A DNA stretch of 64,000 nt from NCBI GenBank assembly GCA_000953695.1, contig LN554846.1:372001-436000 (forward strand), given 5' to 3'. Made by a program: the position numbers and the translations under genes. This document shows, piece after piece, positions 26,931 through 35,933 of the stretch. The DNA is from Aliivibrio wodanis. Lineage in GTDB: Bacteria; Pseudomonadota; Gammaproteobacteria; Enterobacterales; Vibrionaceae. Under the pieces are notes generated by a model, which saw nothing but the letters and a program-made list of their open reading frames with translations, searched no databases and was not told the DNA's origin. Position 1 is the stretch's first letter, and each line of letters begins with the position of its first letter.

Positions 26931-28343
26931 TTATAATACGTGTACAGATGCTGTGTTTGTTGTGCCTGAAGCTACTAGAGCACCAGAAACCATAACAACG
27001 ATGTCGCCTTTAGCACCAATACTAGACTCAAGAGCTAGCTCTTTACCGCGTAGGTAGAATGCGTCAGTGCTGTCGATAGCATCAACAACCATTGGAGTAA
27101 CACCTTTAGAAAGACAAAGCTGTGCAGCAGTCTTAGTATTAGTAGTTACAGCGATGATTTTAGCTGTAGGGAAGTACTTACGAATAGAACGAGCAGATTT
27201 ACCTGCTTCAGTTGCTACAACGATTACAGGTGCATTTAGTTTCTCAGCTGTATCAACAGCGCCTTTACATACCGCTTCAGTGATACGTAGACGTGGGCTG
27301 TCTAGACGAGAACCTAGTTCTGCTTTAAGAGCTCTATCTGTACGAGCACAGATTTGAGCCATGATAGTTACTGCTTCAACAGGGTATTTACCTTTAGCAG
27401 ATTCACCAGAAAGCATTACTGCATCTGTACCATCCATGATTGCGTTAGCAACATCACCCGCTTCTGCGCGTGTTGGACGTGGGTTTTTGATCATAGAATC
27501 AAGCATTTGAGTTGCAGTGATTACAACTTTACGTGCACGGTTACATTTCTCGATCATCATCTTCTGAGCGAAGATTACTTCTTCAACTGGGATTTCAACA
27601 CCAAGATCGCCACGAGCAACCATGATACCGTCAGAAGCTTCTAGGATTGAATCGAAGTTATCAACACCTTCTTGGTTTTCAATCTTAGAGATGATTTGAA
27701 TGTTCTCGCCGCCATTAGCAACAAGTAGTTCACGGATTTCTTTAACATCTTCTTCTTTACGGATGAAAGAAGCAGCAACGAAATCAACGCCTTGCTCACA
27801 ACCAAATTTAAGGTCAGCTTTATCTTTTTCAGAAAGAGCTGGAAGCTTAACTGAAACGCCAGGAAGGTTAACACCTTTGTTTTCGCCTAGGTCACCGTTG
27901 TTAAGAACTTTACACTTAACTTCAGTTTCAGTTGTCGCAACAACTTCCATTTCGATTAGGCCATCATCAACAAGGATAGTGTTACCAGCTTCAAGGTCTT
28001 TAGCAAAACCAGGGTAAGTAACAGCAACAACGTCTTTGTTACCAACAACTGAAATGTCAGTTGTGAATGTGAAGTCTTGACCAGCAACTAGAGCAACGTC
28101 ATCGCCGTTTTCTAGTTTGATAGTACGGATTTCAGGACCCTTAGTATCAAGAAGGATAGCAAGTTGCTTACCTGTGTTCTTCATTACTTGACGAACGTTA
28201 TCGATACGGTTGCCGTGCTCTGCGAAATCGCCGTGTGAGAAGTTAAGGCGCATTACGTTCATGCCAGCATTTGCAAGTTCAGTTAGTTTTTCTACTGACT
28301 CAGTTTTTGGGCCAATCGTACAAACGATTTTGGTCTTTTTCAT
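26931..28343 (-). CDS. pykF: Pyruvate kinase I
   Basis: A 470-residue glycolytic enzyme, the same length as E. coli PykF, transferring phosphate from phosphoenolpyruvate to ADP. Visible motifs are [16 protein letters not shown] near residues 28-43, [11 protein letters not shown] near 64-74 and the metal/PEP-site region [13 protein letters not shown] with [18 protein letters not shown]. The C-terminal effector domain contains [15 protein letters not shown]; the PykF-like length points to the fructose-1,6-bisphosphate-activated type. The reverse-strand ribosome-binding region GGAGAGATTTCTCAC precedes the ATG. A Cra-like site lies about 235 bases upstream, in line with Cra control of pykF in enterobacteria. 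It ends at a tetraloop terminator. Confidence 0.96.
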   Translation of the reverse strand: MKKTKIVCTIGPKTESVEKLTELANAGMNVMRLNFSHGDFAEHGNRIDNVRQVMKNTGKQLAILLDTKGPEIRTIKLENGDDVALVAGQDFTFTTDISVVGNKDVVAVTYPGFAKDLEAGNTILVDDGLIEMEVVATTETEVKCKVLNNGDLGENKGVNLPGVSVKLPALSEKDKADLKFGCEQGVDFVAASFIRKEEDVKEIRELLVANGGENIQIISKIENQEGVDNFDSILEASDGIMVARGDLGVEIPVEEVIFAQKMMIEKCNRARKVVITATQMLDSMIKNPRPTRAEAGDVANAIMDGTDAVMLSGESAKGKYPVEAVTIMAQICARTDRALKAELGSRLDSPRLRITEAVCKGAVDTAEKLNAPVIVVATEAGKSARSIRKYFPTAKIIAVTTNTKTAAQLCLSKGVTPMVVDAIDSTDAFYLRGKELALESSIGAKGDIVVMVSGALVASGTTNTASVHVL

Positions 28344-28707
28344 GTGAGAAATCTCTCCAGATGAGTATATTTAAAATGATAAACGTAGTAATGCTCAGCC
28401 TAAATGGGATGAAGTGTTGAAATATAACAACAGTTTTTTCTTCAAAACCTTTATGGCTAAGCATATAAATTCAATAATTACCTGTAGTTTAGACTGAAAA
28501 GAGTAATGGATTATTGATTCAGGTAAACAATTTGCACTTTAATCACAATATTAAAAACAAATTTACATTACTCAACATCGTTTCAGTCGGATCTTTCTTG
28601 TAAGTTTCTATCGCTTTTGGTGCAAATTCTAACAGCAAAGCTGATGAAGATCACTTTCTTGTTGTGATGTTCCTTGCTAAATTTTTATTTTATAAGTCGA
28701 AATAAAA
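28344..28707 (-). promoter_or_regulatory. pykF upstream region
   Basis: Roughly 365 gene-free bases lie between pykF and the terminator of the next gene. It holds a Cra-like site (28574-28587); I see no ORF with a ribosome-binding site and no other clear repeat. Confidence 0.4.
28574..28587 (-). promoter_or_regulatory. Cra (FruR)-like site upstream of pykF
   Basis: On the reverse strand ACTGAAACGATGTT fits the Cra consensus (RSTGAAWCSNTHHW) at all but one position. Cra represses pykF in E. coli. The distance of over 200 bases to the start is long, so it needs a promoter far upstream. Confidence 0.4.
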
Positions 28708-28728
28708 AAGGCACATTAAGTGCCTTTA
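28703..28728 (-). terminator. Terminator of the 133-residue membrane protein gene
   Basis: AAGGCAC (28708-28714) pairs with GTGCCTT (28720-28726), and the reverse strand runs into T's. It begins immediately after the gene's stop. Confidence 0.82.
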
Positions 28729-28730
28729 TA

Positions 28731-29132
28731 TTATTGATTTTCAATTGGTTGATATGCTTTAAGTTTTTTCATTCCTTTGGTTAGTTTTATAAACCAAGTG
28801 CCAATAGCTAATAATGAAATAGTTGCACCAACAATAGGAATAGCAGAGTAAAGTTTATCAAGAATAGAGCTATGTACCCAATATTCTAGCCCTGCGACCA
28901 TGCCACTCATGGTGGCTGCGGTTACTCCAAGAACAACGAAAAAAGTAAGGAAAAGGAAAAAAGTTTTAATGATGGCGTAATAATGACTATTAATAACCTC
29001 ATCATTTGTTCCTTTATTCATTTGATAGCCAGCATAGATGATCGCAATGATCCCAGATGCCATAAGTGTTAATGGTGTTAATAAGCTTGCAATGTAAGCA
29101 AACCAAATACCATTATCTATTTTTTTAGACAT
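28731..29132 (-). CDS. Small integral membrane protein, DUF4870/Tic20-like layout
   Basis: A 133-residue hydrophobic protein. It has about three to four predicted membrane segments: around 10-32, 48-75 (IIKTFFLFLTFFVVLGVTA) and 93-113 (AIPIVGATISLLAIGTWFI). A short polar stretch INSHYYAIIKTF precedes the second helix, which resembles the HY/HAxxA motif of DUF4870-type proteins. The C-terminus is basic (KLTKGMKKLKAYQ). Function is unknown. It lies 81 bases downstream of the acyl-CoA ligase gene in the same direction and could be co-transcribed with it. I regard the gene as real because of its length, its terminator and its consistent membrane pattern. Confidence 0.8.
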   Translation of the reverse strand: MSKKIDNGIWFAYIASLLTPLTLMASGIIAIIYAGYQMNKGTNDEVINSHYYAIIKTFFLFLTFFVVLGVTAATMSGMVAGLEYWVHSSILDKLYSAIPIVGATISLLAIGTWFIKLTKGMKKLKAYQPIENQ

Positions 29133-29213
29133 GAGTACTGTCCTGTCAAAGTGGTTAATAATGCAAGTATATACCTATTTTTTATAAGGGAATATACTCG
29201 CAAGGAAAGGGCT

Positions 29214-30761
29214 CTATGCTTTTAGCATTCTTTTTAAAATCTTACCTGTTGCCGTCATTGGCAATGCTTCAACAATATCAAGATGTTTTGGGCACTTATA
29301 ATCGGCTAAATGCTCTCTACTCCATTTGATTAGTTCTTTTTCTGAAATAGAGTGACCTTCTTTAAGAATAATAAAGGCTTTTACTTCTTCACCAAACCGT
29401 GGGTGGTCGATACCGATAACGGCGACTAAATGCACGGATGGATGCTTCATATATACCTCTTCTACTTCACGAGGATAAATATTGTAGCCACCGCTAATGA
29501 TCAGCTCTTTTAATCGATCAACTACATAAATATAGCCTTCGTCATCGAAACGAACAATATCACCAGTATATAACCAGCCATCAATGATTGTTTTTGCGGT
29601 CTCTTGAGGCTTTTTATAATAGCCTTTCATTACGTTATGGCCGCGCATTATTAGTTCACCTTCGGTCCCTGTTGGAACTTCATGGCCATTTTTATCAACA
29701 ACTTTCATTGTTATTCCTGGCAATGGCTGGCCAATACTGCCAGGTTTTCGCTCAAACTCTAAATGATTAAAAGCAGCAACAGGAGAGGATTCTGATAACC
29801 CATAGCCTTCAATGACTGGCACTTTTAGCTTTTCTTCAAATTGTTTTAATATTTGGATTGGCATGGATGCGCCGCCAGAGATAGCAACTTGAAGATTTTT
29901 AGCTATTTCGTCTAAATAATCGATTGGATGTTTCTCTACATAAGTCATCAAACCAATAAACATGGTAGGGACAGCAGCAAGGTGAGTAACTTTATGCTCA
30001 TTAATTTGTTGAAGAACGGTTTTAGGAACAAAGCGAGGGATAAGAACTAAAGCACTACCAGCAAGAATAGAGGTGTTCATGATCAATGATTGACCAAATG
30101 AGTGAAAAAGAGGAAGTATAGCAATACTAACATCGGTACCTTTTTGATTGGTTAAAGACTGGCAAGCTTGAGCATTACAAAGCATATTACTTTGACTTAG
30201 CTCTGCGCCTTTTGCAGCCCCAGTTGTACCTGATGTATATAAAATTACGCAGCTATCATCTGCTGAGCGATAAACCGCATCGAAGGTTTTTCTCCCTGTT
30301 TCTAGCCATCGATTGAACGAGTGAGTGGTGCTAGATATATGATCATCATTTGTTGTCTCAATTAAAATGAAATGTTCACAGAAATCGGCTTTTTGGAATC
30401 CATCGTAGCTGAACTGTCCAATAGGCATAGCATCAGAGCCTTGATGTGAGATAAGAGCTACTGCATCTGAATCTTTCAAATGGTAGGCCACCTCATCACC
30501 TTTAAGCATGATATTTAAAGGAACAACGATCGCGCCCACTTTTTGTATAGCGTAGTAAGAAATAATAAATTCTGGGGTGTTTGGACAAGAAAGTGCGATT
30601 TTGTCATTAGGTTTAATATTGAGTTGGGTAAGATGATCTGCAATGGCATTTACTTTTTGGTTTAATTCAAAGTAAGTGATTTTTTGATCTTGGAAAATGA
30701 GAGCAATATTATTAGGACGAAATATAGCGTTACGTTCAAGATTAGTAGCCAAATTATACAT
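29214..30761 (-). CDS. AMP-binding acyl-CoA ligase (FadD-like, 515 residues)
   Basis: An ANL-superfamily adenylate-forming enzyme that would activate a carboxylic acid, probably a medium- or long-chain fatty acid, to its CoA thioester. It shows the P-loop LYTSGTTGAAKGAELS near residues 172-187 and EGYGLSESSP near 310-319. The hinge motif YTGDIVRFDDEGYIYVVDRL is followed by the catalytic lysine region PMTATGKILKR at the C-terminus. Its 515-residue length matches short FadD-type or class-I CoA ligases and differs from the 609-residue enzyme at 19158. A near-palindrome lies 14 bases ahead of the start. It diverges from no gene; an outer-membrane protein gene lies upstream in the same direction. 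Confidence 0.88.
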   Translation of the reverse strand: MYNLATNLERNAIFRPNNIALIFQDQKITYFELNQKVNAIADHLTQLNIKPNDKIALSCPNTPEFIISYYAIQKVGAIVVPLNIMLKGDEVAYHLKDSDAVALISHQGSDAMPIGQFSYDGFQKADFCEHFILIETTNDDHISSTTHSFNRWLETGRKTFDAVYRSADDSCVILYTSGTTGAAKGAELSQSNMLCNAQACQSLTNQKGTDVSIAILPLFHSFGQSLIMNTSILAGSALVLIPRFVPKTVLQQINEHKVTHLAAVPTMFIGLMTYVEKHPIDYLDEIAKNLQVAISGGASMPIQILKQFEEKLKVPVIEGYGLSESSPVAAFNHLEFERKPGSIGQPLPGITMKVVDKNGHEVPTGTEGELIMRGHNVMKGYYKKPQETAKTIIDGWLYTGDIVRFDDEGYIYVVDRLKELIISGGYNIYPREVEEVYMKHPSVHLVAVIGIDHPRFGEEVKAFIILKEGHSISEKELIKWSREHLADYKCPKHLDIVEALPMTATGKILKRMLKA

Positions 30762-30775
30762 AGATACCCTTATTA

Positions 30776-30793
30776 TTCATTATATAGTGAATG
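30776..30793 (-). promoter_or_regulatory. Near-palindromic operator candidate ahead of the acyl-CoA ligase
   Basis: ATTCATTATATAGTGAAT pairs in 8 of 9 symmetric positions and lies 14 bases before the start codon, where a repressor could block transcription or translation. The sequence is AT-rich, so chance is possible. Confidence 0.35.
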
Positions 30794-30917
30794 CATTTTT
30801 AGATGAAACTAGTGTATATGAAGGGAGGGGAAAATATAGAGGCAAGGCGAGTTTTCACCGTGTTTGTTATGAATATAGAGTGACGGAATAATTTTTAGTC
30901 TGGATATAAAAAGAATT

Positions 30918-31538
30918 CTAAAACTTATAAGAGGCCCCAACATATAAAGCATCAAAGGCAAATAAATAGTTATCGGAATAGTAACTATTATCTGATACAT
31001 ACTCCACGGTATACATATCCATTTCATAAGCAGCTCTAAATTGAACGCCATGCAATGTTTCTGGTGCATAGTCGACACCAACACCAAATCTAAAAGCTGC
31101 TCCACTGTCGTCGGTTAATGTAGTTTTATTTTGATGAGTGTCTAAGCTCGACATTCCAACTAAACCAAAGGGACGGATACCGTTAGAAAAAGTGTAACCT
31201 AGATTAGCCGCAAGTGATAAAGAACTTGGTTCCATTGAGTAATTACCAACCTTACTCTTAGTTTTACCATAATCAGTATAAGATCCTTCGATACCGACAA
31301 TCTTATTAAACTGATAACCGAGATAAATTTTAGTTGTATTGCCATTAGTTGTTGCAGTTAGGCCGCTCTCGTTTGTCCAAGAGTTTTCTTCTGAGTATCC
31401 AAAAGAACCAACACCAACGCCAATATAAATACCATTTATTTTTGGTGAACTATCTTCAGGTTCTTCATTAGCAAAAGAGGGAAAGGAACTTAAAGCAAGG
31501 GAATTTAAAATAAACAAGGGAAGCAGTGTGTTTCTCAT
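30918..31538 (-). CDS. Outer-membrane beta-barrel protein (OmpA/OmpX-like porin family)
   Basis: A 206-residue exported protein. The signal peptide is about residues 1-23 (MRNTLLPLFILNSLALSSFP, then SFA before NEEPED). The mature part begins with GIYIGVGVGSFGYSEE, then alternating strands typical of the eight-stranded outer-membrane family (OMP_b-brl): KIYLGYQFNKIVGIEGSY, AANLGYTFSNGIRPFGLVG and FRFGVGVDYAP. It ends in DALYVGASYKF, a C-terminal phenylalanine signature for barrel assembly. Substrate or binding partner is unknown; relatives act as small porins or structural proteins. It appears to be a single-gene unit on the reverse strand. Confidence 0.85.
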   Translation of the reverse strand: MRNTLLPLFILNSLALSSFPSFANEEPEDSSPKINGIYIGVGVGSFGYSEENSWTNESGLTATTNGNTTKIYLGYQFNKIVGIEGSYTDYGKTKSKVGNYSMEPSSLSLAANLGYTFSNGIRPFGLVGMSSLDTHQNKTTLTDDSGAAFRFGVGVDYAPETLHGVQFRAAYEMDMYTVEYVSDNSYYSDNYLFAFDALYVGASYKF

Positions 31539-31727
31539 GATAGTTCCATTATCAAAGGTAATATAACCTCCATTATAGGATAGCTTTATGAAATACGATG
31601 AATTTTTTATGTTTATGTTTGTGATTTAGATAGTGCGATTGGTTCTTTGATAGAGGAATTCGATATTTTTCAATATATAAAGTCTAGAGGATAATTGATT
31701 GCTTTATTGGCTTCTAGGATGAAGAGT

Positions 31728-31877
31728 ATGAGTAAGCAAGGAATATTAAGTATTGTCATTACGCTTATCGCGGTAGCAATATTTACTTCTGGCTTGTTAA
31801 GAGCAATGGTTGAATTATCCATTTTTTTACTCTTAGTTGGTTATGTGCTGATAATGAAGAGAAAAACGAAAGAATGA
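31728..31877 (+). CDS. Putative small membrane protein, 49 residues
   Basis: The frame from the ATG at 31728 encodes MSKQGILSIVITLIAVAIFT and continues to MKRKTKE, 49 residues with one or two hydrophobic segments (about 5-22 and 25-42) and a basic tail. AGGA lies 8 bases ahead of this ATG. Starts further upstream in frame (ATG at 31719, TTG at 31695) are possible; for the first the purine run is too close. It is followed by a strong 16-bp-stem terminator that also serves the tRNA gene on the other strand. I do not recognise the family. The ribosome-binding site, composition and terminator support a real gene. Confidence 0.55.
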   Translation: MSKQGILSIVITLIAVAIFTSGLLRAMVELSIFLLLVGYVLIMKRKTKE

Positions 31878-31884
31878 GAAAGCA

Positions 31885-31920
31885 AAAAGGCTGATAAGTA
31901 AAAATACTTATCAGCCTTTT
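31885..31920. terminator. Strong bidirectional terminator
   Basis: A 16-bp perfect stem (31885-31900 with 31905-31920, core GGCTGATAAGTA) has an AAAA loop, A-run on the left and T-run on the right. It lies between the small ORF and the tRNA-Ile gene. Confidence 0.93.
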
Positions 31921-31926
31921 CTAATT

Positions 31927-32002
31927 TGGTGGCCCCTCCCAGATTTGAACTGGGGACCGAACGATTATGAGTCGTGCGCTCTAACCACTGAGCTAAGGGG
32001 CC
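31927..32002 (-). tRNA. ileX: tRNA-Ile2 (anticodon CAU, lysidine-modified type)
   Basis: The reverse strand from 32002 to 31927 folds as a 76-base tRNA with encoded CCA. The acceptor stem is GGCCCCT / AGGGGCC, and the T loop is TTCAAAT. The anticodon loop CTCATAA carries CAT between CGA and TCG stem bases. It is not tRNA-Met: the body closely resembles E. coli ileX, whose C34 is changed to lysidine by TilS so that it reads AUA. Its place beside rpoD is the same as for ileX in E. coli. It is separated from rpoD by about 150 bases and a terminator. Confidence 0.93.
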
Positions 32003-32097
32003 GTTGTAGGTGTCGATTATAGGGGAAGATGAAAAGGGTGTCTAGAGAGAAAGCGTTTGCTTTTTAATCAGTTAGTTAAAAAAGTGGCTTTAGATCG

Positions 32098-32126
32098 AAA
32101 AAAGGTGAGCCTAAGCCCACCTTTTT
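32098..32126 (-). terminator. Terminator of the rpsU-dnaG-rpoD operon
   Basis: AAAAAGGTG pairs with CACCTTTTT around an inner GC / GC pair (one mismatch), just after the rpoD stop, with T's on the reverse strand. Confidence 0.82.
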
Positions 32127-32155
32127 GATTCTATTGATGAATAACAGCGAGGCTA

Positions 32156-33997
32156 TTACTCGTCTAAGAAGCTACGTAATACTTCTGAACGACTTGGGTG
32201 ACGCAATTTACGAAGTGCTTTCGCTTCGATTTGACGAATACGTTCACGCGTTACATCAAACTGCTTACCTACTTCTTCAAGAGTATGGTCGGTATTCATA
32301 TCGATACCAAAACGCATACGAAGTACTTTTGCTTCACGAGGTGTTAAACCAGCAAGAACATCGTTGGTTGCAAATTTCAAGCTTGTTGAAGTTGCAGAAT
32401 CAACAGGAAGTTCAAGAGTGTTATCCTCGATGAAATCACCTAGGTGTGAATCTTCATCATCACCAATTGGTGTTTCCATTGAAATTGGCTCTTTAGCGAT
32501 TTTCAGAACCTTACGGATCTTGTCTTCTGGCATTTGCATGCGTTCAGCAAGTTCTTCAGGTAATGGCTCACGGCCCATTTCTTGTAGCATTTGACGTGAA
32601 ATACGATTCAGTTTGTTGATCGTTTCGATCATGTGAACTGGAATACGGATTGTACGTGCTTGGTCGGCAATTGAACGAGTGATCGCTTGACGGATCCACC
32701 ATGTTGCATAAGTTGAGAACTTATAACCACGACGGTATTCAAACTTATCAACCGCTTTCATTAGGCCAATGTTGCCTTCTTGAATTAGATCCAAGAACTG
32801 TAGGCCACGGTTGGTGTATTTTTTCGCAATTGAGATAACAAGACGTAAGTTCGCTTCAACCATTTCTTTTTTCGCACGGCGAGCTTTAGCTTCACCGATA
32901 GACATACGACGGCTGATGTCTTTGATGTTTACAACAGGTAATCCTGTTTCTTTAACAATACTGTCAATTTTTTTAATTGAACGGCGAATGTCTTCTTCGT
33001 AACGCTTTAGGCGCTCTACGTATGGCTTATCTGAAGCAATAATTTCATTAAACCATTCGTCAGAAGCTTCATTGCCCGAAAATAGAGCAATGAACGATTT
33101 CTTAGGCATTTTTCCATATTCAACACACATACGCATAATTAAACGTTCTTGTGTACGAACACGATCCATGCTGCCGCGCATTTCACGAACAAGGTAGTCA
33201 AACTGCTTAGGGATCAGTTTAAACTCACGGAATACATCCGTTAATTCACTGATGGCAGATCGTGCTTTTGCGTTATCACGCCCATGTTCTTCAAAAGCAA
33301 GCTGCATGTTGTGATAAGACGTGCGAAGTTCTGTGAATTTCTCCAAAGCAAGCTCTGGGTCAATACCTACTTCTTCCTCGTCCTCATCATCGTCTTCTGC
33401 TTCTTCTTTATCTTCATCAGCAAGATCTGATTCACTCAGTTCAGAACCGATATGCGTTGCTGTTGGTGCTGCTGAACCGTCATCATTAGGATCAACAAAA
33501 CCAGAAATAATATCAGTAAGACGGATCTCTTCAGCTTGAACTCTATCAAACTGTTCTAGTAAGTATGAAATTGCGCCAGGGAATTCAGCGACAGAACACT
33601 GAACTTCATTGATGCCTTCTTCAATACGTTTAGCGATGTCGATTTCGCCTTCACGAGTAAGAAGTTCAACAGTACCCATTTCACGCATGTACATGCGAAC
33701 AGGATCCGTTGTACGGCCAATTTCACTTTCTACACTTGATAGTGCAGCTGCTGCTGCTTCTGCAGCATCTTCATCAGTTACGGCATCATCATCATTCAAT
33801 GACATATCATCAGCATCTGGTGCGGTTTCAACCACTTTAATGCCCATGTCATTGATCATTTGAATAATATCTTCAACCTGCTCAGAATCTACAATTTCTT
33901 CTGGTAGGTGATCGTTAACTTCTGCGTAGGTCAGATAGCCTTGTTCCTTGCCTTTGATTACAAGTAATTTTAGCTGTGACTGCGGATTTTGATCCAT
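32156..33997 (-). CDS. rpoD: RNA polymerase primary sigma factor (sigma-70)
   Basis: The start is the ATG at 33997 ([20 protein letters not shown]), with AGGA 8 bases upstream; an in-frame ATG 23 codons earlier has no support. This gives 613 residues, the same as E. coli RpoD. Sigma region 1.1 is at the N-terminus, followed by region 1.2 and an acidic non-conserved insert ([14 protein letters not shown] near residues 190-205). Region 2.3-2.4 reads [20 protein letters not shown], which melts and reads the -10 element. Region 4.2 ends with [20 protein letters not shown], which reads the -35 element. It is the last gene of the macromolecular-synthesis operon, 98 bases after dnaG. It directs housekeeping transcription. 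Confidence 0.98.
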   Translation of the reverse strand: MDQNPQSQLKLLVIKGKEQGYLTYAEVNDHLPEEIVDSEQVEDIIQMINDMGIKVVETAPDADDMSLNDDDAVTDEDAAEAAAAALSSVESEIGRTTDPVRMYMREMGTVELLTREGEIDIAKRIEEGINEVQCSVAEFPGAISYLLEQFDRVQAEEIRLTDIISGFVDPNDDGSAAPTATHIGSELSESDLADEDKEEAEDDDEDEEEVGIDPELALEKFTELRTSYHNMQLAFEEHGRDNAKARSAISELTDVFREFKLIPKQFDYLVREMRGSMDRVRTQERLIMRMCVEYGKMPKKSFIALFSGNEASDEWFNEIIASDKPYVERLKRYEEDIRRSIKKIDSIVKETGLPVVNIKDISRRMSIGEAKARRAKKEMVEANLRLVISIAKKYTNRGLQFLDLIQEGNIGLMKAVDKFEYRRGYKFSTYATWWIRQAITRSIADQARTIRIPVHMIETINKLNRISRQMLQEMGREPLPEELAERMQMPEDKIRKVLKIAKEPISMETPIGDDEDSHLGDFIEDNTLELPVDSATSTSLKFATNDVLAGLTPREAKVLRMRFGIDMNTDHTLEEVGKQFDVTRERIRQIEAKALRKLRHPSRSEVLRSFLDE

Positions 33998-34095
33998 AGA
34001 CGGTATCCTACTTCTGGTCTGTGTGAAGGAATTAGTATGCGAAATGCAGACTACTAATAATAACAAATTTGTTTATTGGTGACGATGCTGGGATT

Positions 34096-35856
34096 CTATG
34101 CTTTTAATTCTAGCATCAAGGCTAGTAGCTCCCGCTTTTCTTCGACTGATAAGCCAAGCGTTCTTTCTTTCGTCTGCAAATTTTCAATTTGTTGATTGAT
34201 GCACTGGGCTAAAATGTTGTCCAGCGAATCCATAAATACATCTTCTATATTGTCTTGGTCTATAGGGAGTTCCCATGCTGCCAAGCGTGATAAGAGTTTT
34301 TCATTTTTATCACCGCGCCAATATTCTAATAATTGGCCTGTAGTGATATGGGGATTATGTCGACAATTTTCAAGTAATTGAAGAAATAAACTTAATCCTG
34401 GAAGCGGAATGTCTTTGATACTCTCTAAATCGGGGACTAATTGCGCCAAATTTGGATTTTGTAACAGCAATGTGATTACTTCACGCATGGCTGTGCGTTT
34501 CATCTCTGGTTGAGCTTGGCGCTTTGTTTCTGGAGCACCTTGCTTAGATATTAGTTGCTGTAATTGGCTTTCATCCATAATTCCGAGCGTTTTGCCAAGT
34601 TGCTCACGTAAATAAAGACGCAGAGTCCCACCTGGCACTTTATCGATTAAAGGAACGGCAAGTGTTGTTAACTTCGCTTTCCCTTCTCGACTGCTCGTAT
34701 CTATCTGATCGACCAGCGTTCTAAACATAAAATCAATTAATGATTCAGCTTGAGTTACGGCTTGTTCAAAGGCAACTTTACCGTGTTGGCGAATATAGGT
34801 GTCAGGGTCTTCACCGTCAGGTAAAAACATGAACTTTAATTGGCGGCCATCATTTAAGTATGGCAGTGCTTGTTCCATTGCTCGCCATGCAGCCTCTCGA
34901 CCTGCTCGGTCACCATCATAACAACACACGACAGTGCTTGTTTGGCGAAAGAGAAGTTGCATATGATCGCCTGTCGTTGCTGTACCTAGAGAGGCGACAG
35001 CGTAATCTACGCCAAACTGCGCTAAAGCTACGACATCCATATAGCCTTCAACAACGAGAGCTTGGGGTAAATCTTTATAAGCTTGCAGCGCTTCATATAA
35101 ACCATAAAGCTCTTTGCCTTTATGGAAAATAGGTGTTTCAGGTGAATTTAAATATTTGGGAGTGCCTTCACCAATTACACGACCACCAAAGCCGATAACA
35201 CGACCTCGACGATCTCTAATTGGGAACATGACTCGACCACGAAAACGGTCATAACGACGGCCATTATCGCTTTCAATTAACATCCCACCGCTGACTAAAG
35301 CATCTTGTGATGTTTTGTCTCGGCCGAAGTTATTTTTTACTAACTCCCATTCATCTGCAATGTAACCGATACCAAACTTCTGAACTATTTCACCAGAGAG
35401 TCCACGATCTTTAAGGTAGTTGATTGCGTGAATATTTACGGCAGATTTTAATTGAGAGCAATAAAATTGACTGATGCCCCCCATCAAATCATATAAGCTT
35501 CGTTTTTGTTCTGAGCTTGCTGTTGGGCCTGAAGGAGCATTGAAACCACTGCGCTGTTCACGTGGTACTTCAAGGCTAAGCATTGAAGCGAGTTCTTCAA
35601 TAGCCTCAACAAACTCTAGGCGGTCGAATTCCATAAGGAAGTCAATGGCATTACCATGAACGCCACAGCCAAAGCAGTGATAAAATTGTTTTTCTTGGCT
35701 GACAGAAAAAGAAGGGGATTTTTCATTATGAAATGGACAGCAAGCGCCGTAGTTTTTCCCTTGTTTCTTCAGTTTTACTCTTGCGTCAATGATATCAACA
35801 ATATCGTGTCGATTTAAAAGCTCATCAATAAAACTGCGAGGGATATGTCCAGACAT
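34096..35856 (-). CDS. dnaG: DNA primase
   Basis: A 586-residue primase (E. coli 581) that makes RNA primers on the lagging strand under DnaB control. The N-terminal zinc ribbon has C40, H43, C61 and C64 (CPFH and CFGC motifs). The TOPRIM catalytic core includes the acidic glutamate in VVEGYMDVVAL and the aspartates in CCYDGDRAGREAAWRA. The C-terminal helicase-binding domain fills about residues 440-586. It lies between yqeY and rpoD on the reverse strand, in the conserved rpsU-dnaG-rpoD order. A stem-loop ahead of it could lower its expression relative to rpsU. Confidence 0.98.
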   Translation of the reverse strand: MSGHIPRSFIDELLNRHDIVDIIDARVKLKKQGKNYGACCPFHNEKSPSFSVSQEKQFYHCFGCGVHGNAIDFLMEFDRLEFVEAIEELASMLSLEVPREQRSGFNAPSGPTASSEQKRSLYDLMGGISQFYCSQLKSAVNIHAINYLKDRGLSGEIVQKFGIGYIADEWELVKNNFGRDKTSQDALVSGGMLIESDNGRRYDRFRGRVMFPIRDRRGRVIGFGGRVIGEGTPKYLNSPETPIFHKGKELYGLYEALQAYKDLPQALVVEGYMDVVALAQFGVDYAVASLGTATTGDHMQLLFRQTSTVVCCYDGDRAGREAAWRAMEQALPYLNDGRQLKFMFLPDGEDPDTYIRQHGKVAFEQAVTQAESLIDFMFRTLVDQIDTSSREGKAKLTTLAVPLIDKVPGGTLRLYLREQLGKTLGIMDESQLQQLISKQGAPETKRQAQPEMKRTAMREVITLLLQNPNLAQLVPDLESIKDIPLPGLSLFLQLLENCRHNPHITTGQLLEYWRGDKNEKLLSRLAAWELPIDQDNIEDVFMDSLDNILAQCINQQIENLQTKERTLGLSVEEKRELLALMLELKA

Positions 35857-35877
35857 ATTTTTTCGTTTCCTGTAGAT

Positions 35878-35913
35878 ACAAACAAGCCGTGCATATCAAA
35901 GATAGCACGGCTT
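35878..35913 (-). terminator. Internal stem-loop between yqeY and dnaG
   Basis: AAGCCGTGC (35884-35892) pairs with GCACGGCTT (35905-35913), extended by an inner TATC / GATA stem with one bulge. The reverse strand then reads GTTTGT, a weak T-run. E. coli has a partial terminator between rpsU and dnaG; this looks like its counterpart. Confidence 0.6.
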
Positions 35914-35933
35914 GCTTTATAAATAGAGTATTA

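Noticed and set aside
27067-28017. Several long forward frames opposite pykF
   Set aside because: pykF is strongly conserved on the reverse strand; these are complement frames without ribosome-binding sites.
31927-32002. Calling the CAT-anticodon tRNA a tRNA-Met
   Set aside because: The acceptor and anticodon stems match the ileX-type tRNA-Ile2, and the gene sits next to rpoD as ileX does.
32125-32433. 102-codon frame opposite the end of rpoD
   Set aside because: It is antisense to conserved sigma region 4 codons and includes the rpoD terminator region; this is a shadow frame.
33321-33863. Serine-rich frames opposite rpoD
   Set aside because: They mirror the GAT/GAA-rich codons of the sigma acidic insert; complements of Asp/Glu runs give Ser-rich nonsense.
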